A stretch of 64,000 bases of DNA from Punica granatum (GCF_007655135.1 NC_045129.1:17520274-17584273), one strand, 5' to 3'; counted from the stretch's first letter, positions 11,126-23,483 are shown. Notes: generated from the sequence alone by a model not told the origin. Program-made: numbers and translations.

Positions 11126-14100
11126 ATGTACAGGACTGCAGCTTCACGCCTTAGGTCCCTCGAGGTCAGTCTTCAATTGGGTCCCCCTCAAGATCCACCT
11201 TGTTTCTCGAGCAGATGCGTGATACCGTTGATATTGACCCTATATAGATGAGGCACGCTCGCCATGAAAATGCCCAAATACCTTCTATTTTTTTAGCCGA
11301 TAGTATATTGCAGCCTACACATCTCGTTCCGTTTCCTGTCTTCGACATTTACTCACTTGATGCTATCTGGCAATTCTTTTTCGCAAAATTATTATATTTT
11401 TCTTCTTTCCTTCTTTAGTGGGCTCTGTTACAATTTTGTGAAAATGGACTTCTGGTCATACTGCAAATTCCTTCATTTTGTCAGTACAAAGTTGATTGCT
11501 GCTGTTCAGTATGTTTGGCTGAGTGGGCTTTTACTTCATTGTTCAAAAGGCCGTTTGTTTTTTTTCGTTCCCTGTACTAGTCTTGGTTTAAATCTGTACA
11601 CTGTACTGAAGTCTGCACTAAACTGTAGTTTTTTTTTTTTTTCCTTTTCGGAGTTTTCATTGCTTAGTTGTTCATCATCACTTGATAGGATCGAATTGGA
11701 GGTGTGAGGACTAGGAGGTATGCTACCTCGACAGCGGTTGTTTCTAATTCAACCTCATCAGGCTTGTTTAGCTGGTTAACTGGAGAAAGGTCCAGCGCTC
11801 TCCCTCCTCTGCAAATACCGCTATTGGGAATTTCCCCCGCACCGGTACTTCCAGACCATGTCAAACCAAGCAAGACCGAGATCACCACTCTTCCTAATGG
11901 AGTCAAAATAGCCTCAGAAACTTCTGCAGTGGGTTTCCCCTTTCAACCTCTAATTCATAGATCTTTGCTGTTGCATTTATTGTCGTTTCTGATTAGGCGA
12001 ATCTTTTATGTCTGAGTTGATTGCACTAGAGCCCTGCAGCCTCAATAGGATTGTACATTGATTGCGGTTCTATATATGAAGTGCCCTTGACTTCTGGGGC
12101 CACTCATCTCTTGGAGAGAATGGCATTCAAGAGCACAAGGAACCGGAGTCACCTAAGGATTGTAAGGGAAGTTGAGGCCATTGGAGGTAACGTTGCAGCT
12201 TCTGGCTCACGGGAGCAGATGGGTTACACCTTCGATGCCTTAAAGACCTATATTCCCGAGATGGTGGAATTGCTCATTGACAGCGTGAGGAACCCTGTGT
12301 TCTTGGATTGGGAAGTTAATGAGGAGGTACTTTTTAGTTTCCCCCCTAAGAGTCCTCACAATCTTATTCCTTTTAGGCCGCGTTTGATATTGACAGAATG
12401 TAATGGACTTGAGTTAAATGGCAGCACAGTTTATTCAATTAAAAGAGATTTCATTCCTTCATGCTGAATGTGGCATACATGTTTGTTTTGCTTTCTAAGG
12501 CATATTTTCTAAAGACAGGGGAACCAAGTTGTTGCCTAATCTTTGTAAAGATTACCTTTCGTTTACAAAGTGGTTGATTTCAATTACTGTGGGTTGCTTC
12601 ACCCACATCATCATAATTTTGGTGCCATGCCAAGTCATCGACTCAGATTTCATAAACTTGCAGATCCGAAAGGTGAAAGCGGAGCTCGCTGAACTTTCTA
12701 ACAATCCCCAAGGCCTACTTTTGGAGGCGATTCATTCTGCTGGCTATGCTGGTGCATTGGCAAATCCTCTTCTGGCCCCTGAATCAGCACTTGACCGATT
12801 AGATGGAAGCCTTTTGGAGGATTTTGTGGCTGTAAGCCTCGTATTACTAATCAACTTAATATTTCTTGTTTATCTCGATATTACTGAGAAGTATTTCTCT
12901 CTGACAAACTTCAGGAGAACTACACTGCTCCTAGGATGGTTCTTGCTGTGTCAGGAGTTGAACACGGAGAGCTTTTGTCCATTGCAGAGCCGCTCCTTTC
13001 TGACCTCCCAAATGTCGCCTTCCCTTCAGAACCAGAGTCAAGATATGTTGGAGGAGATCTCCGGCAACATGCTGATACGGGGGTAATGATTTAATATACT
13101 TGCATACATTCTTGCAAGTAACTGAGCTGGAAGGTGCATATATTCATTGGAAGTTATTTGCCTGGATGAAAGTGAAACCAAGGGGATAACTTATTGTGTC
13201 TTGTTTGTCACTCCTGGTTCCAGAATACTCATGTCGCTCTTGCTTTTGAACTCCCGGGTGGGTGGCTAAAGGAAAGGGATGCTGTCATCTTGACTGTTAT
13301 TCAGGTTTTCATTTTCCCATATATATATATAGCAATTTTCCTGCCTTGCTTTGAAAGGAATTTGTGCAAATAATGGATAGTTGTGCAGATGCTTATGGGA
13401 GGTGGCGGTTCATTCTCTGCTGGTGGCCCTGGGAAGGGGATGCATTCACGGCTCTGTGAGTTTTCATGCCCATTATTTTGTTCTTGCCAACATGTTCTGT
13501 TCAAGCTGTGGTAACTTAAATATATGGGGTTAACCTGAGGACCTCTCTTTTTTCCTCCTATGACATACTTGGCCATTTGGGTGCAGATCTTCGAGTGTTG
13601 AATGAGTATCAACAGATTCAGTCTTTCTCAGCATTCAACAGCATCTTCAACAAAACAGGACTATTTGGAATCTATGCTAGCACGGTAAGGCTTAGACTTG
13701 CTGTTTTAATCCTCTCTTCGTAGAGTGTACGCCCCATTTGTTTACATACTTTTTGAGGCAGAAGGTCGCTTGAATTCTTGCTTTCTGTTGAGGTGAATTA
13801 GAGTACTGGTACCGAATGATTTTTCAGAGTTGAGCGGATGCATCCTTTGGGTTGTCCCATTAAAACAGAACTTTTGTATTAGTCATTACTTTTTTATTAG
13901 TTGGAATGGTGGACAAATTAGTTTCATGCATTTATCGTTTATAGTTCACGATCAATCCATGATTTTGTGCAATTGAGCAGAGCTCAGACTTCGTTGCAAA
14001 AGCAGTAGATGTAGCTGCTACTGAACTAATTGCCCTTGCAACACCTGGACAAGGTTCAGCCTACTTGCACTTCAGTCACTCTGCCATTTTATGTTGAATT

Positions 14101-14990
14101 ATTCCGTCAGAGACTGGTACAGATCTTTTCTTCTTTCTTTTCCCCATTGCAGTTACAGCGGTGCAACTTAACCGTGCAAAGGAGTCCACGAAGTCTGCTG
14201 TCTTAATGAACCTGGAATCCCGAGTATGTTTCATTTTAATAAAATATTGCTGCAGAGATAGTGAAAGGAAAATTTAATGCAACGCCACTTAAAATGAGAA
14301 ACATAGAAGAAGGAAATCTGTAATATGTTCTGTCTTTTCAATTTTGCCCTTTTCATTTTGTTCAGCATGTCTTATTGTGGTGGTCATTTTCTTTCTCTGC
14401 AGATGATCGTATCTGAAGACATAGGGAGGCAGATCTTGACTTTTGGGGAGAGGTATCTAGTGTACATGGATTGTTGGATTCTATATTAAATGAAGAATCT
14501 GGAAAAAAAAAAATAAAATAATACTAAAGAGTTGGTTAAGTTATTGAGGCTCCTCGAATGAGATGAGGATAAAGTTGGAATCATGAAATGTTAAGATTGA
14601 AAATTACCCAGTTTTCTAGAATATGAAATATTTATGGAGGAAAATCGTTCATAATATTTACTTCTCATTTAGTAAGTCAACAATTTCTAGTAATTGGTTA
14701 TTTCGCCCGTATAGATAGAGGATCCTGTTTACATATCGAGTTTCTTACAGGAAACCTGTGGAGCATTTCCTCAAAGATGTGGAGTCAATCACCTTGGAGG
14801 ATGTTACGAATCTTGCTCGAAGAATCCTCTCCTCTCCTTTGACAATGGCATCTTATGGAGATGGTACGCCTGACGATATTAAATTTGATGCTGAGATTTT
14901 ATGATAAAGATGTTTATGGAATTTGATCTTTGTGCAGTTATAAATGTTCCGAGCTACGAATCAGTCAGCAGCAGATTTCATGGAAAATGA
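11126..14990 (+). CDS. MPPA: Mitochondrial processing peptidase alpha subunit (13 exons, 505 aa)
   Basis: Exons: 11126-11164, 11689-11928, 12030-12326, 12664-12831, 12915-13082, 13224-13304, 13389-13455, 13587-13684, 13981-14053, 14153-14223, 14403-14452, 14751-14863, 14938-14990. All introns are GT-AG and phases agree; the sum is 506 codons with the stop, close to the Arabidopsis protein. The protein starts [13 protein letters not shown] with an Arg-rich presequence, then [14 protein letters not shown] and the M16 peptidase fold. Residues 119-123 are HLLER, the degenerate form of the HxxEH zinc site, which marks the non-catalytic alpha subunit. The glycine-rich loop [14 protein letters not shown] is at 335-348. 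In plants this subunit recognises presequences and is also a core protein of complex III in the inner mitochondrial membrane. No stop or frameshift was found, so the gene looks functional. Exons were joined by eye; transcript data would confirm exon edges. Confidence 0.95.
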
Positions 14991-15381
14991 GAGACTGGTG
15001 CGTGGTTCAGCTAGCTCAAGCATAGTTTTTTGGCCTTGCTCATAATTTTGAGTGAGGCACTCGGCATTTCACTGAAGTTGCAATAATGTTCTTGAGGAAG
15101 GTTCAGGAACCGAAAAGACACCATGCCTATTTTTTTGGCTTGGGGCATCATACTTGTTGCCTTATCTCCACAATGTTCCTTTTTTTCAATAGTTACGTTA
15201 TGATAATTGGTATAGAAAAGTCTATTGTGGGGACATCTAGTTTTATATCATAGTATTTTAGATGTCCATTACATGTTAGGATCATTGACAAAATAGTCAG
15301 ATAGATGGGCCTACGCTGATTACCCATTCCAATGGTATATTTGATCGGCCTTGCACATTAGAAAACGCATGGGAGGGATGC

Positions 15382-15489
15382 TTAAATGGAGCTGCGGCCT
15401 AAGAACACGGCATCGCCTTCGAGCGTCTTCACCTCGTTTCGCACCAATAATTCCCAGCTCGAGGCATTGTACCCCTGGACGGTGGTGTT
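15382..15489 (-). pseudogene. Short possible coding relic, unidentified
   Basis: The minus strand reads NTTVQGYNASSWELLVRNEV, then a Leu/Glu/Gly/Asp stretch ending GRSSI and a stop. Composition and codon use look protein-like and are GC-richer than the surrounding DNA. I cannot name the family; a B3-type or other small domain tail is possible. It could be chance. Confidence 0.25.
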
Positions 15490-15602
15490 AAGGGATAATA
15501 TACCTTCTATCCAATTTCTTGTCATTGAATAGTACAAGAATCAATAATTATTATGTAATATATAAATTTCAAGGCTTAACATATGATTGCGTCAAGAATG
15601 CG

Positions 15603-15611
15603 AATTCTAAA
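15603..15611. repeat. 9-bp target-site duplication AATTCTAAA (left copy)
   Basis: Identical to 16914-16922 at the other end of the Mutator-like element. Nine bases is diagnostic for this superfamily. Confidence 0.9.
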
Positions 15612-16913
15612 AGAGATAATTAGCAAAAATAATCTCGAGAGATGAAATTTGGCTCAAATCACTCTCAATCCATTTTTTACATCAAACTGAATCCTGATAG
15701 TTAAAAGTTATATCTGAGATGACTCTCCATCTAGGTTTTGTAAAATTTCGGATGATATGGCTTTTTATATTATTTCCTCCCTTAAACATCTTAAGCATTG
15801 TTTAGTAATTGATCAAGATTTTTTATTATTTTCAAAATGTGTTCTACCCAATTACTGTTCATAATCTCTCTTTCCCTCTCTCACCCAAATACTATTCATC
15901 GTCTTCCTCTCTGCGACTCCACGATCTTCTTCGAATCAAACTTTGCTAGGAGACTCAGGTACGGTTCATCATCTTGATGAAGACAGGTATTGAGGAGATT
16001 GTTCATCGTCTTGAACATAGATAGAGGGAGGGGAAAGAGCCGAACCTCGGAGCACAGCCTCGTCAAATGCTTCAATGCCTGCCTTCCTACCTTCCTCTCT
16101 CTTTCACCGACATAACATGAGAAGCCCTAGATCTTCTCATCCTTACTCTGCAACCCACTTCCTTCTCTACACTCTCATTCTCTTCTCTTCATCCTCAGGG
16201 GCCGTCCTAGCACAGAAAGTCGACCCTTTGATTCAACCCTCGCGTTCCCTACCATCCCGGAACAGACACGTGTCCAAAAGGGTTCTCCTCGTTGACGATC
16301 AGGGAGCCAAGGGGATGGTTTCTCCGATGACACTGACGTAAAGCTCTAATAACCCTTTCTTGCTCTATCAGATACTAATCTTGTTTCCTTGATTTCTGAG
16401 TTAATTCTTGCGGAGAAGCAAGTTCTTGTGGCAATGTCGGTGTTTTCTGGAACAATGATTCAATTGTCAAATGAAATTTATCCCATTTATTTACTCTGCC
16501 AGATCAGCTGTGATCAGCTCAACTTTATGAGTTCGGCTCTTCCCCTTCCCACTCTGTCTGATCAAGACGATAAACAATCTCCCAGTACCCGTCTTCATCA
16601 AGACGATGAACAGTACCCGGGTCTCCCAGCAAAGTTTGATTTGGAGAAGATCGTGGAGTCACGGAGAGGAAGACGAAGAGAAAGATGATGAACAATAATC
16701 AGGCGGGGCACATTTTGAAAATAATAAAGAGTCTGGGTCAGTTACTAAACAATGCCAATATAAAAAACCACATTAGACGATTCCGTCTAAAATTTCACGG
16801 AACCATGCGCTGATGTAACTTTTAACTATTAGGGTTCAGTTTGATGTAAAAAATAGGTCGAGGTTCATTTGAGCCAAATTTCATCTCTCGAGGTTATTTT
16901 TGCCTATTCTCTC
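15612..16913. mobile_element. Pack-type Mutator-like element (1.3 kb) with long TIRs
   Basis: The left arm (15612 to about 16013) and right arm (about 16562-16913) are inverted copies, roughly 350-400 bp each, sharing for example CTCGAGAGATGAAATTTGGC, TTTTTTACATCAAACTGAA and GACTCCACGATCTTCT. The 9-bp sequence AATTCTAAA flanks both ends (15603-15611 and 16914-16922). A 9-bp duplication plus long TIRs defines the Mutator superfamily. The interior (about 16014-16561) has no transposase but holds a captured gene fragment, so this is a non-autonomous Pack-MULE. The arms have diverged moderately, with some indels, so it is not very recent. Confidence 0.9.
16117..16337 (+). pseudogene. Captured first exon resembling polygalacturonase
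   Basis: From the ATG at 16117 the frame reads MRSPRSSHPYS, then a hydrophobic signal peptide (HFLLYTLILFSSSSGAVLA) and a linker to SKRVLLVDDQGAKG. In the next frame, from about 16311, it continues DGFSDDTD. VDDxGAKGDGxSDDT is the N-terminal signature of plant pectin-degrading polygalacturonases (glycoside hydrolase 28). One G appears lost in the run at 16311-16314, breaking the frame. A GT donor (GTAAAG) follows at 16338, and intron-like T-rich DNA continues, so genomic DNA rather than mRNA was captured. An upstream in-frame ATG at 16075 extends the frame. The piece ends before any catalytic residue and has no enzymatic function. Confidence 0.65.
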
Positions 16914-17022
16914 AATTCTAAAATCAAGAATTGACCTTTTAATGTTAATGAACTTTTACTATATTTATTGATGTTACATTTAACGAATCTTTGAATATTT
17001 GCCCATATTATGTGCACGTAGA

Positions 17023-17046
17023 ATATATATATATATATATATATAT
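17023..17046. repeat. (AT)12 microsatellite
   Basis: Twelve perfect AT dinucleotides. Confidence 0.95.
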
Positions 17047-18422
17047 AACTAAAGAATTTTCTTGAGAAATTAATTTTTTCAATTATTCAAAAGAACTCCT
17101 CGAAATACATGACATTTTTCAGGTTTAATGTGCTAAATTTCCTATAAATACAAGAAAAAACTCCATCAAATTCTACTCACAATTGATTTTTAGCACCCTA
17201 CCCTATATACACAATATCTCCGCTTTTCGTATGCACCAATACATATTTTTATATAATTATTGTCTATAATTTTATCATTTCCATACGACTAGAGTACATA
17301 TTTGTTCCTCATCATGATTTTACTTATGTGACTCGCTCATAATTTTGCAATGCCTTTTATTTTTATTTATTTTTATTTTTATAATTGATGATTTGTGATG
17401 TCTATTATGCCTATCGGCATATATCTTTTTCATTTGTTTTATATACATATTCATTTATGTGTCCCATATGTTAACAACTCTTCACAAAGAAAATCACAAA
17501 ATTATTGTGCAATGCGTGTGTATCAACTAATATATATATATAATGACAAAGTCCCAAGCAGATTCTCAAACGGCCATGTGTTTAAAATATAAAATGGAGC
17601 TCTCTCGTAATACCAAATCACCATTTATATTGAGAAAATTTTTATATATTTATTAAAGATTATAATTAGGCAAATTGGAATATAAAATGGAATATATTTT
17701 CAATAGGGGTATATTAGTGGAACTAAAGGAAGTAGAATATATAGTGGAATATACTTATGATAGGGGCATATTAGTGGAATATAGTCTAAGAGGGGCATTT
17801 GAAACTTGCAGTAAAAATATAACTCATAGTTTGGATATATAATAAAAAATTACCTAACTATAATTATAGTTCAATATTTAATATATAGATATTTTAAATA
17901 ATTATTAAGAGAATAATGGCGTATATATATTTGGTCATCTTGTACAAAGAATCAGATTAGAAGGTAGATTTTTTATTTTTTTTGGCCCATGCAAAACTGA
18001 AAGTAGATCTTTCATTCGTTTTTTTATGAGGTTCATAACATATTTGTTATTTCATGGACAGTTTCATGAATTGGAGCTAAAATAGCTCTTTCTTTCGTAG
18101 GTTGTAATTATTATTATTATTTGCATATTTATCAGCTTTGCCTTTATTTACATTAAATTTATTCTTAGGGCATTCCACAGCATTAGGATTTGTTTATTTT
18201 CTATGCTACTACGATCTTTTCAATTTCTATGAGTTAACACTGTCCATTCATTTGGCATTTAAATAATTGGCATTGCTCCTAATGTGCTATTGGTTGGTTT
18301 TGAAAGATTTTTATTCTATTCAAGAGTTGTGATTGTTGTGCAAGATATAGTTTTTGTTAAAATAGCAATTTGATTGTACAAGCTGTCAAAAATTGAAATG
18401 CATAAAATATTGATATTAGAAA

Positions 18423-18480
18423 ATAATAATAATAATAATAATAATAACAATAATAATAATACCAATAATAATAATAATAT
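18423..18480. repeat. (AAT)n microsatellite, interrupted
   Basis: About 19 AAT/ATA trinucleotides with two or three single-base interruptions (AAC, ACC). Confidence 0.95.
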
Positions 18481-18880
18481 AATTATGGTCATAGTTCTTG
18501 ATAAAATAATTACTTTTTTTAATAAATACACTAGCTAACTATCTTTTACAGTAATTTACTTTCCTAAAACAATTAATTAAGATTTGCATTTTCCTATACT
18601 TGAAAAACCGTTATATTACTTCTTTCTTTTACATAAAAATTATTTTCAAATTTTAAATTGTATAATTTCTAATTGTTGTACTTCCATAAAATATTTATCT
18701 TAGATTGTGTGATTTCGGTCTAGGAAAAAAGAGCTCCACTTAGAATATTAAACTTATGCTCCTTGATGAAAAATAGTTTTTCCGCTAGGCTCATTTAATT
18801 TTTAAGTGAAACAATCTTAATTCACAATATATTTTTTTGGATAAGAGTTTATGATATGTTTAAAAAAATAAAAAATCTTT

Positions 18881-18908
18881 CCCGCACAATGCGGGAGTTA
18901 TCACCTAA
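18881..18908 (+). mobile_element. Possible Helitron 3' terminus
   Basis: CCCGCACAATGCGGG forms a 6-bp GC-rich stem with a 3-base loop, followed 10 bases later by CTAA and a T. A short GC hairpin shortly before CTRR, with insertion between A and T, is the Helitron 3' end signature. No matching 5' end (TC start) was identified, so this is tentative. Confidence 0.35.
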
Positions 18909-20429
18909 TAAAGGTCACACATTTTCGGCTAATTATTAAAATCTACTCCTATTTCAACGTTTAAATTGCTGTAGAAAAAGACATGCAGTTTTTAATATTT
19001 ACTAACTAGTGTTATGTTCTGTGCATTGCACTTTTAATTTTCTTTTTGGTTATATTTCTATGTTGATTTCCTTTGTAATTATTAACTATTTTTTTATACT
19101 ATTAATTCCTAACAACAATAAAAACACAAATAGTTAATTTCTGATTTAAATAATATTTAATTTATAATTTAAATAAAATTTAAATAATATTAAAATAATT
19201 AAATGGCTCTGTAATATTTTCTAGCTAGCCTATTTATAAATATTTCATATAGCATGAATACAATTTACAGATTCGTTACAACTATTTTACTGAAAATTTT
19301 CCTATACAAACATAATTTCATATATATTTTGTGAAAAGTTGTATTTTACAATATTCTCTCGTTCAATTGTTCAATTTTATTTTTATATTTAGTTATTATT
19401 TACATAGAAAAATTATAAATAATTATTTACCATTTTTATTTGCAATACTTAAACATAAATTTATTTTTTAAGAATAATATAAATTTCCAGTGATAATAAA
19501 AAAATTCAGATAATAATCATAATATATTACGCTAATTTTAAAACTTTTAGAGATGATTTTGTTAATAACTTTTATCAAATGCAAGTGTACAAACTTTATT
19601 TTGCAAATATTTTGCACCAATTACATTAAACACCAATTTTCATATTAAAAATAATAATTTTTCATTAATAATTTTTTTTCAAATAATAGTATTGAATTTT
19701 TTGTTAAAAATAGATATTAAAAATAATATTTTTTCATTATTAATTTTTTTTCCAAACAATAGTATTGAACTTTTTGTTAAAAATAGAGTGAGTTAATTAT
19801 TATAATAATAATCTAAAACTAATTTTCCAATTAATATGCATCTTTTATTTAAGTTAATTTATTTATATAGATTGTCACACATAAAATAAGTTTAGTAATT
19901 AGAATAAAAATTTATTCTGCCCTTTTAATGAAACAACGTTTATGACATTTTTTTTCTTAATTTTTTAATCTTGTTTATAAGCTTAAGTTGAGAGTGTCAT
20001 GTTATAAATTATTTTTATTTTATAAGACCATAATTATTTTAGATATTCTATATATGATTAATTAATATTTTTTTTGTAGTGTGTACGTCCTTCGTATTGT
20101 ATATATTCGTTTTAACACATTTATATTTCATTTCTTAGGACTTCGGGTTCTAGGTTTTCGAACAAAAGACTTGTTGTGCATTAACTTGTTAGCAATTCAG
20201 TGGCGCAATACAAAACAACTGTAAAAGTAATCCACACACATGAGACTTGACTTCATACACCATGTATGTCAGGTTCTCGAAAACAAAGTCGAATGCAAAA
20301 TGTGTTGTGCGTGTTGTTTGTCTAGGGTAGAATTTGCATGTCAAAATATCCCGGGCTAATAACTTGCTAATCCACGTAAATACGGTTAAAGCAAACACCT
20401 TGTTTATTATGCATGCTGCTTGTTATTTT

Positions 20430-21284
20430 TTGCACTTGATTGTCATGCGAGTTGAGCTTGACCTATAGGACTCAACGCACTTGGGTTCAATGCCCTAACT
20501 CTCGATTATAGGGTCCAACGCCTTATTCACTAAGTGCGCAGTTGAATTCATTTTCAGTATTTTTCCAAAACTCACGGTGAGTTGGAACGGAATAAAACCG
20601 AACGCGAGCTAACTGAGATTCAACCATTTGTAATTTATAATTTATTGTATTATTTTGAGAGCACACTGTAAGGACTTTACTTTGTACATTCATTATGTAA
20701 ATATCTCAGTCGGTGAGCGAACGGTCCGAGAGTTGAAATAATCGAATCGGTCCAATGCTTGCCCAGACAAAAGTAATCCCAAAGTCTCGTAGTTTTGGTT
20801 CACGTAGGAATTCAACCATCATGGTTTGATGAACTGTAACGCAATATAGTGAACCAATTCCCCGACATACGGGTTTACTTCTCTCTTGGATTCTCAACCA
20901 ACATCGTTTGTTTCACCGAATTTTCGTTGTCAAAACATGTGAGCCGAGTGCAGCCTAATTCACGCGGTAAATAATTAAAATAGGCAAGCCTAGCAAATCA
21001 GAGTACTGAAAGGGCGTGCCGGATATAGGCCTGCACGTAACATGAACCCCCGAACTTGGATTTTCCGGTTCCAAATAATCAGTTCCTTATCAAAACTAGG
21101 TGTATCACTACCCCTAGACCTGGGTAACTTACCTGCTCTCAACCTTCAGGTCGTAAAATGGTAAGTGACGACTCCTTCTCACGTGTGTCTGTCACGCATC
21201 CCTAGGAAGGTGGACACTCCCAAGCCGCGCGATCCAAAAGTGCACATGCGGGTCTCGACGAAAGTCCACATTCGGGTCCGTACA
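20430..21284 (+). mobile_element. Element C: 3' part of an Ogre-like LTR
   Basis: Diverged relative of the ends of the A and B LTRs. Shared order: 'gggtccaacgcc', 'ctcacggtgagt.gga.cgga', then 'ggtgagcgaacggtccgag' (compare 37857), 'gaaccaattcc', 'aaagggcgtgcc.gatataggcc', 'gtgacgactccttctcacgtg' and a terminal GGGTCCGTACA. The start could not be fixed; 20150-20430 may also belong to it. The LTR is 5'-truncated or too diverged to recognise further left. Confidence 0.7.
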
Positions 21285-21287
21285 GCT

Positions 21288-21306
21288 TGGCGACTCCACT
21301 GGGGAC
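21288..21306 (+). other. Primer-binding site of element C
   Basis: TGGCGACTCCACTGGGGAC, three bases after the LTR end. Sites of this form are characteristic of Tat/Ogre gypsy elements, reported to pair with tRNA-Arg; I did not verify the exact tRNA. It is the only Ogre-type primer site preserved in the window. Confidence 0.75.
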
Positions 21307-21860
21307 ATACTTAGTGGGTTCGGGCTCGATCCCGTTTGTTTGCTTGTTTGTTTATTTATCACTTTCTGCAATTTATTACCTATCTACTTTCTGCACATTT
21401 ATATTCCGCACCTTGCATCGCATAACACACTAGCATTAGGTACCTATAAGTCGCGTCCCACGACCGGTGTTAGGCAACCCAAGTTAGATAGGGGTTCGAA
21501 GTAGGGGTAAGGCGCGCAGTTCGATTGTTGTTTAGGCCTTGAAAAGAATTCCGCCCGATTTCAAGGAATTCACACCCTTAAATTGGGAGCCCCCATCCCT
21601 AGTTAATTGTCTAAACCATGCATAAATAGGCACCGTCATGCTGGACCAAAAATGCTTTCATGCTGTCAACCGACCCAAAGTCAAGTCTTTGAATCGGCCC
21701 ATAGTTTTTCTTTTAGGCGGGCCTTTTGTTGTTTTTTTACAGAGAGCGATGTAAAGTGTAAAAACAGTTATAATTTTACATTTTTGCATTGCATGCATGT
21801 TTTAAACAACTTAGGACATTGTATCGGTTTGGTCTTAAATATTAAATTGACATCTGTTCT
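21307..21860 (+). mobile_element. Element C leader, cut off by element B
   Basis: Untranslated leader following the primer-binding site. It contains no convincing ORF and stops abruptly at 21860, where the inverted LTR1 of element B begins (TGTGCGCACC). Element B therefore probably inserted into the leader of C, with the rest of C beyond the right edge of B. Confidence 0.65.
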
Positions 21861-22807
21861 TGTGCGCACCCGAATTTAATCTCGTCGGGGCACACATGCG
21901 TGAAGCCTGATACAACGCGGCTTGGGAGTGTCAACCTTCTCAGGGACGCACGATGGACGCGCGTGAGAAGGAGTCGCCACTTACTGTTTATGACCTGTAG
22001 GTCAAGGTGCCGTTGAGTCGCCCGGGTCTCGGAGTACGGGGTACACCTAAATGCTAAGGCAATGGTCGTGCGGAACCGAAAATTTCGAATTCGGGGGTTC
22101 TGTTACGTGCGGGCCTATATCCCGCACGCCCTTTCAGTACTCTAGCTTGCTAGGCTTGCCGTTTTGTTTATTTACCGCGTGATTTAGGGTTGCACTTGAC
22201 TCGCCCGTTTCGACACCGTAAAGTCGATGAATTGATCAAGTTGGGCCAATAATCCGAAAGATGAGTAGGCTTGTGCGTCGAGGAATCGGTTCACTATCTT
22301 AGCGTTACAGTTCATCGAACTTTGATGGTCGATTCCCTGCGCGAATCGAAACCACGAGTATTCGAGCTTACTCCTCTCTTGGTAACAATAGACCAACTTG
22401 ACCGATTCGACACTCGGACCTCTCGCTCGCCGATCAGGGATCCTTACAAATGAATGAATGAATGTACAAACAAAACCTCGCAATGTTCTCTCGAGTCATT
22501 ACAAAATACAACTGAATAAGTGAATGGATCCCGATCGGTTTGCATTGGGCTAATATTCCGCTCCGGCACACCGTGTGTTTTGAATAACCGATAAATAAAT
22601 TAAGGCAACGCGGGCTCAAGGAGCCGGGGGTCGGGTCCGATCGAACCAATGGTCTGCAGGAGAACCGGTTGATTCCCACTGTAACCGTTGGACCAATCGA
22701 GCTCTCGGGTGATATCTAAACACGTTTCGCACATCCAATCCAAATTGCCTTCCACGTAGGCCATACTTGGAGTGCGGAATGGGATCTAGCCTCGAGTTGC
22801 ATGCGCT

Positions 22808-23483
22808 CAGTGAGTTAGGAGGTATTAGACCTCGTGTTCGGTGATTTGGGGTGTTGGACCCCGTGTATTACATAACCTATGGGTTTGGACTCGAATAGCA
22901 ACAGATCAGCAAAAGCAAATCGAAAACAGAAGAAAACTGATAAAACTGATGGAAAACAGACAAAAACTGAAAAATGCAGATAAATACAGACAAGTTGTAT
23001 ATTAGACCGAATGTACGTGATTTAATCAGTTATTAATAGGGGTTGATTAGCAAATAATGCATCTAACCTAGGCAAACAAAGAGGTGCGTTAGGATATGGT
23101 TCTAGGCCAATTACATGTGTGAATTCGTTTTTAGAACTCTATTCAGTGAGTTAGGAGGCGTTAGACCTCGTGTTCGGTGATTTGGGGTGTTGGACCCCGT
23201 GTATTACGTAACCTATGGGTTCGGACCCGAATCGCAACAGATCAGCAAAAGCAAATGGAAAACAGAAGAAAACTGATAAAACTGATGGAAAACAGACAAA
23301 AACTGATAAATGCAGATAAATACAGACAAGTTGTATATTAGGCCGATTATACGTGATTTAATCAATTATTAACCGGGGTTGATCAGCAAACAATATATCT
23401 AACCTAGACAAACAAAGAGGTGGGTTGGGATATGGTTCTAGGCCAATTACATGTGTGAATTCGTTTTTAGAACTCTATTCAGT
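22808..23483. repeat. 336-bp tandem duplication inside LTR1
   Basis: Copy 1 (22808-23143) and copy 2 (23144-about 23483) both start CAGTGAGTTAGGAGG and contain CGTGTTCGGTGATTTGGGGT and the GATCAGCAAAAGCAAAT segment. LTR2 has one copy only, and the CAGTGA at each border is a plausible slippage or recombination site. Confidence 0.9.

Larger units (their letters stand above)
14991..15611. other. 3' flank of the MPP-alpha gene
   Basis: Holds the presumed 3' UTR (T-rich, about 14991-15250), then AT-rich DNA. On the minus strand at 15382-15489 there is a short open stretch described separately. No terminator or poly(A) signal stands out. Confidence 0.4.
16923..20150. other. AT-rich intergenic DNA
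   Basis: About 3.2 kb of strongly AT-rich DNA with no supported coding frame. It holds an (AT)12 tract, an (AAT)n tract, repeated ATTAGTGGAATATA-type phrases at 17690-17800, and two near-copies of ATTAAAAATAATAATTTTTC with GTATTGAA (19645-19780). A Helitron-like end is listed separately. Confidence 0.5.

Noticed and set aside
11126..14990. MPP beta subunit or another M16 peptidase
   Set aside because: The zinc motif is HLLER rather than HxxEH, and the glycine-rich loop and N-terminus match the alpha subunit.
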